A stretch of 64,000 nucleotides of DNA, from NCBI GenBank assembly GCA_036244855.1, contig BQKZ01001476.1:23296-87295 (forward strand). The letters run 5' to 3'. Origin of the DNA: Temnopleurus reevesii (taxonomy: Eukaryota; Echinodermata; Echinoidea; Temnopleuroida; Temnopleuridae). Below, piece after piece: positions 1 to 12,800 of this stretch. A program made the translations under genes and the position numbers. Under the pieces are notes generated by a model. That model had not been told where the DNA came from. It saw only the letters and a program-made list of their open reading frames with translations, and did not search any database. Numbering within the stretch: the first letter of the stretch is position 1; each line of letters begins with the position of its first letter.

Positions 1-34
<34 letters not shown>

Positions 35-279
35 ATTACTTTCTCAGACCTCTTCGTCTGTCTATCCCTCTGTCCATGAATTTATCCCTCTCCGTAGAAT
101 TTTGTCCCTCTCATTTCATCTCAGTTCTCAAACCCAATCACCCCGAGGCAGTATTTGCCAAAATTTACGACAGGATTTGATTATCTTAGTAGCTGTATTC
201 CTTCAGCGCATTTAAACTTGAATGCGGGCTCGTGTTTCAGGATGTGCGCTCTCTACGTTTGATTGCACAATATCAGGTA

Positions 280-662
280 TACAGGTGGAGTTGCTCCATC
301 CGGAGGTCACTATCGTTCTCTTCTTTTATGGTGGCCCCTGAAATGTGCTCAACATGCAGCAGGCTAAGTTCATGACTCTACGAACGACTGGTGACCCTTT
401 CCTGAAGTCAATGTTAACACCTGGCCCTGATTCTCACCAGAGCAAGGGTCATCGGGGTTGTGTTGCACAAAATTATGCCAATATCTATGCACAAATATAC
501 GAACGGCTGATGACTCTTTTTCGTACTCAATGATAATCCCTGGCACTGCTTTGCACCGAAGAAAGGGTCACTAGTCGTTCGGATTCATTACAAGAGCTGA
601 TACCAGTAATTGTTCTCGAAGTTGTTCGTAAAGTCTTCCGTATATAGGTGAAACACCTCCAT
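280..662. mobile_element. Diverged inverted-repeat element related to 26273-26442
   Basis: 'ctacgaacgactggtgaccctttc' (from 379) is inverted near 562-585 (gaaagggtcactagtcgttcg), and the right end reads ggtgaaacacctcc. The left end is eroded. Confidence 0.65.
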
Positions 663-665
663 TGT

Positions 666-710
<45 letters not shown>

Positions 711-904
711 CAGTGCATATTGCCTGTTCATGAACGTACTTTAAGGAACCATCGTATTCAGTTCATTCAGTTCAGGTTGTATGTTCACAGAGTCAACAAG
801 AACGTTTTCAAAAAGTTCCCTTTTGCATGAATGTGATGATAAATTGGAAAATCTAATTGGTTGCGTAATTGTGATATTAAGGTAAAGTTTTAATAATTCT
901 GATG

Positions 905-1010
905 GAAATCATCAGTTCAGTTCAACTTCAGTTCAGTTCAGTTCAGTTCGACTTTATTTCCATTATCAATCAGAATTTTTTTTTTAATACAATGATGGTA
1001 TTTACAATGT
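905..1010 (-). mobile_element. Probable LINE 3' tail with (TTCAG)n terminus
   Basis: Repeats of TTCAG are followed by TCGACTTTATTTCCATTATC and an A/T-rich stretch, the same architecture as 53746-53975. Short, so only tentative. Confidence 0.4.
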
Positions 1011-1129
1011 AAAAAACAACTTCCTAAATTGTTTACATTTTGATGACAATATATAGAAAAAGGGTGACTACTAAAAAGTTTAACACGTAGGACATAACCG
1101 AACAAAAAAAATGAAAAAATATAACTGTA

Positions 1130-1305
1130 GAAGTAGCAGAAGAATGAGGAGACGACGACGACGAAGAAGAAAAAGAAGGAGAAGGAGTAAATGGAAAAGA
1201 AGAAAAAGAATGGGAAGAAAGAGAAGAAGAATAAGAAGAAAAAGAAAAAGAAAAAAAAAAGGAGGAGGAGGAAGAGATTGAAAAATTAATGGAAGACGAG
1301 GTGTA
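1130..1305. repeat. (GAA)n-type purine-rich microsatellite
   Basis: Imperfect GAA/GGA/AAAAG repeats. Open frames on either strand here are repeat artefacts. Similar tracts lie at 4705-4805 and 5640-5770. Confidence 0.85.
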
Positions 1306-2030
1306 AAAGAAGAAAATTTGAAAAGAAATGTGAAAGGTAAAGCATGCAGAAAATAAATCCTAAAACTGAAGAGCAATACAATGGATAACAGCCAGTAGTG
1401 AAAATGAAAGAAAAATGTTTAACACAAGGGGTGAGACAAACTACCCAAACAAACTCCCTCCAGTCATCAGGATCGGGATATTGCGGCAGAGGAATTTCCA
1501 TTCACGGTCATGACGATGATTAAATTTGCTCATTTTTCTCCCTGGCATGCACCAACTGTTGCATCAAAGAAACTGCTTGATGAAATTTGTTTCAATTAAA
1601 AGCTACTTCCATTTTTTCCATAATTATAGTCAAGTTACGGAGATATTTCCATTGGAGTTTATACTAGACATGGGATAAGAGTTTCGAAGTCTTAAAAGTG
1701 TTGGCGTCTTTCAACAGTTCAACAATAATGATATAAAATGTCTCACTCGAAAAGGATAATACCTACAAATCTATGTTGTACTATTTGTGTGCAATGCAGA
1801 TCTTATATTCGTGATATCAAGAATGAGAGAAATAAGAACAGCGACATTAATTGGAATAAAGATGATATGAAAGTATTTATAACAAAAATTATGAGATCTT
1901 TAAAATAATGAAGAAAAGTCTAAAACATATGTCCAACTTACGGCAAAGTTGCAAAATTCGACCATTATTTGGACATTGTTTTAACCAATGGATGTTTGAA
2001 CTGTACTATATTGCCTAGTTTTTTGGTAAA

Positions 2031-2342
2031 ATTTTTCCAAACGTTCTAGGAGTGTACCATTGTACAATTTAGCGACGCCTTCATGCTGAAGTTAGATTAA
2101 AACGGCTTTGTCAATGAATTTTGCTCACAAGAAATGCCCATCGCAATATGAGTTTTCTGACAGTATTATGTTGCTCGGTGTTGGGTTACATTTTCCAAAC
2201 TTTCTAGGAGTGTACCATTGTGAAATATTGCTTTTATTTACGAGGCCTGCATGCTGAAGATTAAAACAGCTTTGTCAATGAATTTGTCTGAGTCATGTAC
2301 ATTTAAGTCAACTCACAAGAAATGCCCATTGCAGTATGATTA
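2031..2342. repeat. Two-copy direct repeat upstream of the EGF gene
   Basis: 2031-2155 and 2191-2342 share 'ttttccaaacnttctaggag', 'catgctgaag', 'gctttgtcaatgaattt' and 'tcacaagaaatgcccat'. The second copy carries an extra 'gtctgagtcatgtacattt' segment. Confidence 0.75.
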
Positions 2343-3869
2343 ATCATCCGTAACAGAAATAGGTCATCATCAAGGATATCTTTTGGTCATCCTCTTTATA
2401 TCTAACTTTGGAACATCCCCTTTGCAATTATGAGGGGGCGGGTATTACAATGAACTTGACAAAATAGTAATACTGAGCTGAGGCCCATTATTTGCGGCTA
2501 ATCTTCACGAGGATGAATACACCGAGTGAATAGAAAAAGCTTGTCCCGTCACTTTTAAGGCAATTGATAACTGCCTCAGAACAAAGAGTCGTGTTGAATC
2601 ATGTTACTTCCGGGGTCCTAAGTGACCGGGGCTTAAGATGTATTGTTTGAAGTTCTAATATTGTTGTATGATGAATCGATTATCAATTCAATGTAAATCA
2701 ATTATCCATCCACATGTTGGTACCCTTTCCATGTTAACAACAAACATTATCACCTGATAATTCCAGGTGTTTCCAGGTGTTTCGTCAGTTGTGCTATCTA
2801 AGCAATAAAAATTCGAATTTTATTCAATCATATAGTTCGATTGGCTAGATTGCCCAATCAGCATTATCAGGGCATATTCGGTTCTTACAATCCGTCGGGT
2901 CCAGGAATAAAATAACTAAAGTATACGGGTTTTTGGAATCGTTCAAATTTATAGACAAACATGTATGTATTTAGGTGAAAATCGTACATAATTTTGAGGG
3001 ATATCTAAGTGGATAAACTCCTTGAACAAAGTTTAATTCCTTAGGTAACAACACCAATCAAGAATTTTTAAGAAGCCCTTGAAGAGGAAAAATAAAAAGG
3101 TTTAAAAAAGTTTCAAGAACTTAAAAAAAGAGCCATAAAACCAATGCAAATGAAATTGCTTGCACAAAAAAAAAATCAAATTTTCCATCTTAAATTTCAG
3201 TCTAATACGCATATTCCATTTATTTACATCGGAGCTCGACTTGACATGTCTTACGTAACCAGTCCTTGGACCGAATCAAATGCTTTCTTTGCACTTTCCA
3301 GCGAACAATGAGAAAAAGTAGTTTAAAGAAGATCGAAGTCCAAGCAAAGAATAGGATGGTGGACTTTTGTTCTTTATCTGCTTCATTGACAAAAGCTTCT
3401 AGATGCATAAATACACTCCCTCCTCTATCTCTCTCAGCCCGTTCTGTGATGTTAGCTAGCTAATAGTAAGAGGCGAGAATCCCATCTTCGCAGCTTCTCA
3501 AGTCGGAACTGATACATTCAGATGCATTGACAGATATCCGCTAAAACATGCCATAAGCACCTGGCCTAGACTCTAAAGAAACACCAACGTTTAAGCTTTA
3601 ATCCTCGCCGAAAGACAACTGCAGTTTTAAGAAGATCTAACTTTGGCACGATTTCGGTCCCGCGCCTTGGATTTCAAGTCGGGAATTGAACTCAGATTTA
3701 GGAATCGTTGAACCCAGTTTTAAAATGATCATCGCATCGAGCTGGGAAGCAAGTGGCACTTCAATTTGAGTCTCAAGACACGAGTGTTGCAATGAAAGTC
3801 ATTTAGGACTAATCAAGATTGACTAATGTGTGTTCTATTTCCTAATTGTTGTCGAGATCAAAGGATATC

Positions 3870-6800
3870 ATGGCAGGAATATACTGGAATATATCGCAAC
3901 TGGTTTGGTTATTCTTCTACGCATTTCAGATGATATCATCAATTATGGCACAAGGTAAATATATATTCATTTTGTTATTCCATTGAGGTATATATATAAT
4001 TACTTTAATTCTAAATCTTGTCGAATTGACGTTATATTGCTCCACTGACAATTATCTCACAACTTAAAATGATTAAATGCTATGAGGAACATGCTAACAT
4101 AAGGAACATAGAAACAACGTAAACGGTAAAAAGTGAGTATAACCATTCTAATGTATATCTATATTCTAGCTTTTAGCTTTATAAAATATCATGTGTAGAG
4201 AGAGGTCTGGTGATAGAACGATATTTCTCATATGTTTTATGCATATTTGATGATTGTTAATTTCAACAAAAAATAATCATTATTTTTAATTTTCAAATGA
4301 ATGATGCCGCCGATATGTGACTTGAACATTTGAGCTATAAGTGTGTAATAGGCCTGCATGGATAATGTCAACAAAGCAAAAGCAACTTCATCCATATCAA
4401 GCAGAATAATAACTGGGTGAATATATAATAGGCTTGAATAAGTTCATCATATATGTTCCAAATATCTTCTTTATGGAATCAAAAGGATTAGGAGTAGAAG
4501 AAGAAGTTTAGGGGGAAGAAGAACAAGAGGAAGAAGAAGATATTACTTCTCATTTCCCGTAATTTTATCGTAAAATTCGCATGTATGAAAAATTTTGATT
4601 TGATTATTTTATGTCTTGTTTGTAAACAAAATGTTATTAGTCCTCGGACTTTTATTTTGTACTTTGATGATTATGATTTTAATAAACCTGAATTGAATTG
4701 AAATTGAAGAAGAAGAAGAAGAAGAAGAAGAAGAAGAAGAAATAGAAGGCGAAGAAGGAGGAGGAAGAAGAAGAAGAAGAAGAAGAAGAAGAAGAAGAAG
4801 AAGGAGATTTTTCTGAGAACATAAACGTACATACATTTTTTTTCTATTTTTTCCTATTTTTTGGTACAATCCTCGAATTTTAGCCTGTTCATACAATCCT
4901 CTCACCCAACCTGTCTTCATATAATTCTAATGCCTATTATAGCTCGGTCCCACAAGTGTAATTTCATTGGGTGTTAATCTCCATCAGATCCGTTCCTAAT
5001 GTGTGAAATGTCATTTCCAATCCCCCCTTGTCCATCGCTAGATCCGTGCGCTGCCAACCCATGCTTGAGTGATGCGACCTGCGTTCCTGTATCTCCTACC
5101 CAGTACTCTTGTGTGTGTCCGGCTGGATTTAGCGGCTCATCTTGCAGCTTAGGTAAGTCGCCCCNGCATTTCAGATGATATCATCAATTATGGCACAAGG
5201 TAAATATATATTTATTTGTTTATCCGATTAAGGTACATAATTGCATTATTTCTGAATTTAATCGAATTGACGTTCACTTACGGTAATCTCATAACTAAAA
5301 TGATTATAACTTCTAACCTGAAGAATATTAGTGTAATGTAGGAACAACGTAACCAGTAAAGTGAATGTAACTATTTTAATGTAAAATTATATTCTAAGCA
5401 AGTTTGAAGACACGGAGCAGCTCTAAAAAAAAAAAAAATACCATCGGTAGAGAGGTCTGATATTATATAAAATGATATTTTTGCAATGTTTTATGTATTT
5501 GTGATGATTGTGAATTTCAGCAGAAAGTAATTATCATTTTCAATATTCAAATGATTGATCCCGCCGTTCCATAATGATAGTGATTCGGCACGATGTGACT
5601 TTAATCATATTAATAGTTGAGCTGTAAGAGTGTTAAAAAGAAGAAGATGATGATGAAGATAAATTAAGATGGGAAGATGAAGATGATCATGATGAAGAAG
5701 AAGAAGAAGAAGAAGAAGAAGGAGAAGAAAAAGAAGAATAAGAGGAGGCGAACAATAACAAGAACAAGAAGTAGAACGAGAACGTATATAAGAATAACAA
5801 ATGTGTATAGATGTTTTCATAGAAAAGATGGGAGGGGGAAAGCGGACAAAAGATCGAAAAGAAAGATATGTTTTTCTTCAGAATGTATTTTACTACATCA
5901 TTTTCATAAATCAAATGTATGTGTATTCCCTTTATTTATCTAGTATTTATTTTTTTCTGAGAACATAAACGTACATGTATACTTTTTTCTTTCCCCCCCC
6001 CCCCTCTTTTTTGCAATTTTGCAATTTTATCCTCTTCATACAAGCTCTCGTCCAACCTGTCTTCATATCATTCCAATGCTCGTTATAGCTCGGTCCCACA
6101 AGTGTAATTTCATTGGGTGTTAATCTCCATCAGATCCTATCCTAATGTGTGAAATGTCATTTCCAATCCTCCTTGTCCATCGCTAGATCCGTGCGCTGCC
6201 AACCCATGCTTGAGTGATGCGACCTGCGTTCCTGTATCTCCTACCCAGTACTCTTGTGTGTGTCCGGCTGGATTTAGCGGCTCATCTTGCAGCTTAGGTA
6301 AGTCGCCCATCCCCCCCCCCAAAAAAAAAAAGAAAAAAAAGAGGGAAAAATGCTTTACCCCCACTGTTCAAGCATGTCATAATAGGCCAGCCTGAACTTT
6401 AAAAAAAAAAACAATTTTCTTTTAACATCAAGTAATAAAAGGATATTGAAAAGTAAGCATGTCAAATTTTTTTTTCTGGTTTCTATGTGCTAGAAAAGTT
6501 TCTGGGAGTTTTCTTAACTTTTAAGTATAATTTCAACATGCCAAAAAGGAATAGGTTCTGAATTAGATTGTTAAAAATAACCCTCCCCATCGATCCTATT
6601 TTGACAACTGTTTTGCGTTAGGTATATGGAATAACAAATACTGGCTTTGAATACTGGGCTACAAAATTATAGTCAACATTGTTAGTCCAACAAATTGATC
6701 CTGATCATCTTGAGCAGTTGAGTAACCTACTTTTTTTCAGTAAACCATTTGTAAAACATTTATGTTATAATAGACAATGCTCGATTTAGTTATCTCATTA

Positions 6801-9800
6801 GGACGCATTTAATCTTGCCCCGAGAAGAAACCCTAATTAGACTGTGATGGGCAGCGGCATTTAAAGTATCCATCATTAATTAATTAGTTAATTACGATGT
6901 GTTCCTGTATTGTAATTTGACCTCAGACACAAAGACAATAAGTGGACGGTAGTGGACTAGTAAAGGTTGTCAATGTAGGTCGGGACATCCGTGAGTCAGA
7001 ACGCCATTTAAAACATCATATATGCCCAGGAAAAATCTTGCATTGGTGAACAGATAAAAAAAGTTTTAAGCAAAGCGGACCTTGAATAATAAAGTTATAA
7101 ATATTTCAACGTTATAACTCAACAGCTGTTTGTCGTGTAAATTATGGGTCGCGTGATATGACATAATGTCGAGAAGTTTATTATATCTTATTGTTTTTAA
7201 AAACCTTTTTTTTAAATGATTAACGCAAAAAGAAAAGCTTTTTTTCTTCTTTATATACATGGGTACAGATACACTTATTGATTCAACCTTTTGAAAACTA
7301 AAACAAAATAAGAATTTACGGAGTAAAACTGACTCTTAAAAACAACAAGTTATAATAAGTTTACTGACTGAAAGTGCATGACAAACGTCATTACACGTGA
7401 CCGAAAGTCACATGTGACAAATGCTGTACAGTACTTTATGAAAACTACCGTTCAATCACTATCATTAAATAATCATTATACTCTCTTATTTCTTGTTGGG
7501 TTTACTTAAAACCTTTTTCATCTAATCGAAAGATGTTTCTGCTTTTAATCAAATATTTTTTTTTCCGGCGCAGACCCAGTCTTTAAAGGGTACTGTATCT
7601 GAGGCCAAAGATAATAAATTGCTAGTTGGTAGTAGACACAAAACGAACTCCCCTAAACAACCCGTGACAAACGTCTTTAGGGTTTAACATATCAATTTAA
7701 AAGATTGAACGTTTCTCATAATAAATCAAACGACAACTCTTATCAAGACTAGCTCATGCGATGAGCAATTACATGTACGGACGTGCACACAAAGAAAGCG
7801 CACGTATTAAACTAAAGACAAAACACTGAGCCAAACTCAGATTTAGGCTCCGTGCATCCATCATGAAAAAGACGTTTACTTGCTTCTAATTACTTTATTG
7901 GTATATTCTTTTATGTTGGATATAGTTATTTGGGGTGAATTTCAGATGAAGTTCTTTTCATTGTACACAAATTGTAAATCAGCCTTTGGGCTGCAATGGT
8001 TGGCATTTTAATAAAACAATCGTCTGCCTATATATCTAAGTGCTTCAAAATTCAGTGAAAAGGTCAAATGTAAAATTACAAGACGACAATTCGTCCGTGT
8101 TGTCACGAAGTGACGGGAGCCAGAGGGTATTGTTACACAAAATGAGTTACAAATCCATGGAAACTTGTCCTTATAGAATTAACACGTTGTTCGACAAGAT
8201 GCTCGATGAATTGGCGCTATGTCGGGATTTCTTTGTCTTCATCAAACAATACCCTTTTTCCATCATCACTTCGTGAAACACTGACGAATTGTAACTGCTT
8301 GTTCAATGCTGCGAAGTATGATTATACAAAACCTTCTCTGTCCTAGTTTAGGCAAAATATATAGGTCATAGGTATTATCGATGTGTCACCCCGGTCACTG
8401 AGAGTACTAGGGCTTTACATCCAGTGGTTTCCTCGATGGATAAAATTCTGATTCCTTGTGGCTTAACTGGATTTCAGAGTGTGGACATACTTGCTAAGTT
8501 TTAAAGCATGCAGTCACACATAAGAATAATTATGATCCCAACATTGATCGAATTTATTTTTCGGTCCCAATTATGCGCCGAAATTCTGAGGGAGACACTT
8601 GGTTTTGCGGACTCATGCGTTAAACAAGCCAAAGGAATTGAACATTAGCCAAGACCGTCCCCTACGAATTTCTTCGCAATTAAAGGGACCGTTAAAATAC
8701 CATAATGTTACTGAAAACTTATCAGCCACATTTATGAAGAAGCGACCTGTATTGTCTATGACAGTTGTAATCCCTCCTCCCACCCCACCCCTCCTCTGAT
8801 AAAGTGCAGGCTGAAGAATTTGTCTACAAAGGCCATCTGATTATTAAGTGGTCAATTTTAAGTATCCGCTTTGTGGCTACTATATGATTTCGATTAAAAA
8901 TTGTTTCATACGATCAATTCATTGGTGAGATTGTTCTTCAGTGATGATTCACTGGTCTATTCATTTATTTCTATCAAATGAGTATTAGGCTCATAATGGC
9001 GTCTAAAAATGCAAAATGGCAATTGTCTAGCAAAATATTTCTTGAAAGACGTGAATGGTAATCTCGTTATATGTTAAATGCAATCAGTTGGTTGTCAGTA
9101 CAAAAATCGAAAATATCAGTGGTCCTAATGTAATTCGATAGGCATGCTTTTTAACGTCAGGAAAATGAGTATAGTTTTTTTCATCTGAAACGTCGAATAT
9201 TGGGATAAACTTTGAATGCCACATAGAAATGCATGAATGCATGGTAAAATTGCATGATTTTTCCCTATTATTTTAATTCAATGGACAGATACACACTGTT
9301 TTCCAAACCCATGCATGAACGGGGCTGGTTGTATCAATCGTGTGGACACATTTGAATGTTCCTGTACGACGGGCTTTTCAGGAACACTTTGTGAAATTCC
9401 AGGTAAGTAGATGTAGAATGTTTCCAACTCTCTAAAAATTAAAAAAAAAGTATAAAAAAAAGTATTAAAAAACTCACTCACAAAGCAGTGATTAAAAAAA
9501 TTGTCAAGTTCAAATTACAATCAAGTGAAAACTGGAAAAAAAATCCCTTTATATTAACTCATATTTCGCTATGTTTGGAAGTCTTCCTCGGGTGACATTT
9601 TTCACTTCTTGTTTCTCGAGAGTAATACATGTTTGTCTTTATCATTTCCCCATCACACGCATGTTTCAAACATAATAAATATTATGATTTGCATCAATTG
9701 CTTTGATACATTGAATGTTCGTGTACAACATGCTGTTCAGGAAAAAGTGCAATATTGCAGGTAAGTGGATGCAGAATGCTTCCAAAAATCACAAATTATT

Positions 9801-12800
9801 CTAATTTGCATCAATTATGTGGAAATAATCAAATGTTCCAGCACAACAGATTCTTAAGAGACGTTGTGTAAAATTACAGGTAATTTAGTGAACGAATTTA
9901 CAGATAACAGTGTTGCCATTTGTTTATTTCTTTTACACCCCTTTCAAAAATTCGAAATTGAACAAATTAATTACGGTGATTTTTTTTTGTACTATAATTC
10001 ATAATGATTTCAATGAGCGATAGAGCACTTTCATATAGCATGTTAATGTTCTACATAGATTTCTGACCAAAAAACCCCGAAGATCAAATATTGTTCACCT
10101 GATCACAATCTAATAGTCGTATGTCAATGGCAATAATACAGTGTTTGTCGCTATGTTTGGCAAGCTAGAATGGTCGTCTTATCTATGCCAACATTAATGT
10201 ATGTGATTCATAATTCCTACTAGTTGAATACATAAACTGGCTTGAGGGAGGTATGGTTAATCTTTTTCTACATTACGTAAACGATGATAAGAATTTAATA
10301 AATGATTTCAATTTCGACGAGAAATTTCATCAACAATAGACGAGAAAGCTTAGAATTTTCGATAAATTCAATAAAGAGCATAATAAAATTGAATAAGGCA
10401 TGTGGTAATCTAGCAAGCACATTCCTTAAACTCGGCACAGTTCAAATACAGTATGCATCTAGCAGCTGATATATTGAACACTCTTGACAAAATGTTCAAT
10501 TTCCTCGCTAATTGCTCAAAATAATCACCTCGCTCACGATTAGGCGTTATTAGTGATTGTCAAGTTTTTCGTCACGTAGCGCGTTGGGTAACGTGTGAAT
10601 TAACGTCATTTTCCTGTGTCGGATTTTTAGAAAGTAAAAAGTCCTATTTTGATATTTCAGGATTTTCTAGGGGATTCACATCAAGTCTTATCTCACCAGC
10701 AAGAAATTACTACATGTAGGGGAATATGTTCTTAAAAAGGGATCTATAGCTGTACTGTATTTGGAATCTTTAAATGATCCATAAATGTTCTTAAATTACC
10801 TAAAACAGTATACAGCCACCTTGAAACTATCAAAGTTTTGCCATTAACTAAAAAGGAATATAAAGGAATTATATCACTTTTTGGAAGGGTCGAACTATGA
10901 AAAAAAAAAATGAATAAATTACTTCGAAGCAATGAAGATGTCACTGGATGACAATCTTCGTTTCAATGATTGATGAATTTAGCTTATGGACTCCAGGGAT
11001 CTGTTTCACAAAGCTGTTCGTAAAGGTACGCATGACTCTACGAACGATTGGTGATCCTTTCTCAGGTGCGATATGGAGAAGGGAGTTATCAATGAGCGCA
11101 GGATATGGTTACCAATCGTTCGTTGAAACGCAACCCTGGTAGCGCAAGGAATTAAAATAATTCATGCCAGAAACCCAATTACACTTCACCTGGGTCGAAT
11201 GCAGTACAGTGTGGATACATTTCTGGTAGAAGAACATTGATGTCTTGCATGGGAGTTGAACCAACGTCCGTCTTATTCAAAGTAGCAAATCATGACCAAT
11301 TAGCCTCGACACTTCCATCATGGCCTTGTCTGGAATCAGATTGGTGAATCACAAATTACGTATGTGCCGCAATATCATTTCTTCAGTTAAGAACTCTGTG
11401 TTCTATGATAGCAACAATCTATTCACACTATCTTGCCCTGAACATGGAATTAAATTTCATGACCTGAACACACAGGGACTTAACAGCACTCAACCAAAGA
11501 GTCACATACCATGATATGCGCGATCAGAGGGGTATGTGAGACCCTGTGGTTGAGTGCGGTGATTGTGCAAAAACGGGTGCTATTAGATCACAGAATCCTC
11601 AACTTGACTACCATATCATGTGCATATCAGCCAATAACCATTTAACATCAGCTGCTCAGATTCTTTCTTCATTAATTTATTTTTCAAAAATATTTTTCTC
11701 TTTTTCTAGATAACTCCTGTGTTCGAGGCCCGTGCAAGAATGGGGGTTCGTGCATTGCAGATGGAGCTGATTTCGTGTGTAGGTGCACTTTTGGTTGGAT
11801 GGGGGAGACTTGTGAAGAACGTAAGTCAATAAAGCCCGAATAGATGATTATCTGAATGAATAGTTAAATTAACAAATAAATGAAGAATTGAATAAATATG
11901 TAAATGTGAATGACGGGTTGATTGCAGATGGCGAGACAAGGTTGAATTCTTGCGTAGATATACCTTTAATTGGATGGCAGAACCTAAGTAAAAAAAAAAA
12001 AAAAAAAAAAAACCTAAAAGGAGTAGATATATTAATGAATAAATAAATAAATGTATAGATAAATAAACAGGTAAATATAAATGATGGGTATTGCATTTGC
12101 AAATGCATCTTTGATTGTATGGGAGAGACTTGTGAAGATGATTAGTTAACAATTGCCCAAATAGACGCATACATCAATAAGCAAATGATTACATATATAG
12201 ATAAACAGATGAAGGAATAAATAAATGAATGAATGAATATACGAATGAATGAATAAATTATTATTTCAATCAATCTATAAATGAATAAAACGAATAAAAA
12301 GATTAGAAAGTTAATGAATAATCAGATAAATAAACAAATACATAAATAAATGTATAAGCATGTATTTTTCTTTCCCCCTAATTTCAGCTGATGCGTGTAA
12401 TAGTCAGCCTTGCTTGAATGGTGGTTCGTGTATGACAGCCCTGGGTGGATTGCTATACCATTGTACTTGCAGAACGGAATTTACTGGCAGTGACTGTGAA
12501 ATCAGTAAGTTTGGACATTTCTACGAAAAAAATTGTCAAATTTCATTAAATATAACTGGACGGTCGTTGAGATATGCAAAGTTGTCAACGTGCAGCGGAC
12601 GTGGCCCTTTTCGTGGAATTGCTAAGTGGAGTTCACCTCTTTATTGAAAATTTCACACGCCCAACTTTTTTTTGTAACGAGCCGCCTTTCGAATGGAGGT
12701 TCTTATATGATGATTGCTTTCTACTGTACCTGCAGAGCTTTACTTGTGGGCTTTACCGGTAGACTACCGGTAAGAAATCAGTAAGTTGGAAATTTCTACG

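Larger units (their letters stand above)
1..3869. other. Region upstream of the EGF gene, no gene seen
   Basis: Starts with (CT)n and holds the inverted-repeat element at 280-662, a poly-A run at 669-707, a LINE-like tail, a GAA tract and the two-copy repeat at 2031-2342. No supported exon. The EGF gene promoter presumably lies near the right edge; I see no clear TATA box. Confidence 0.6.
3930..6300 (+). repeat. About 1.2-kb direct duplication across a single-N junction
   Basis: The segment from the 3' end of exon 1 through the first EGF exon (about 3930-5160) is repeated as 5166-6303. The join at 5165 is one N. The 111-bp EGF exon is identical in the two copies, while the intervening intron differs by many substitutions and indels, including (GAA)n tract length. 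The second copy starts in the middle of exon 1. This fits two alleles placed side by side by the assembler, but a genuine tandem duplication is possible. Confidence 0.8.

Noticed and set aside
4609..5943. Coding potential of Lys- or Ser-rich frames
   Set aside because: They arise from (GAA)n tracts in the duplicated EGF gene intron.
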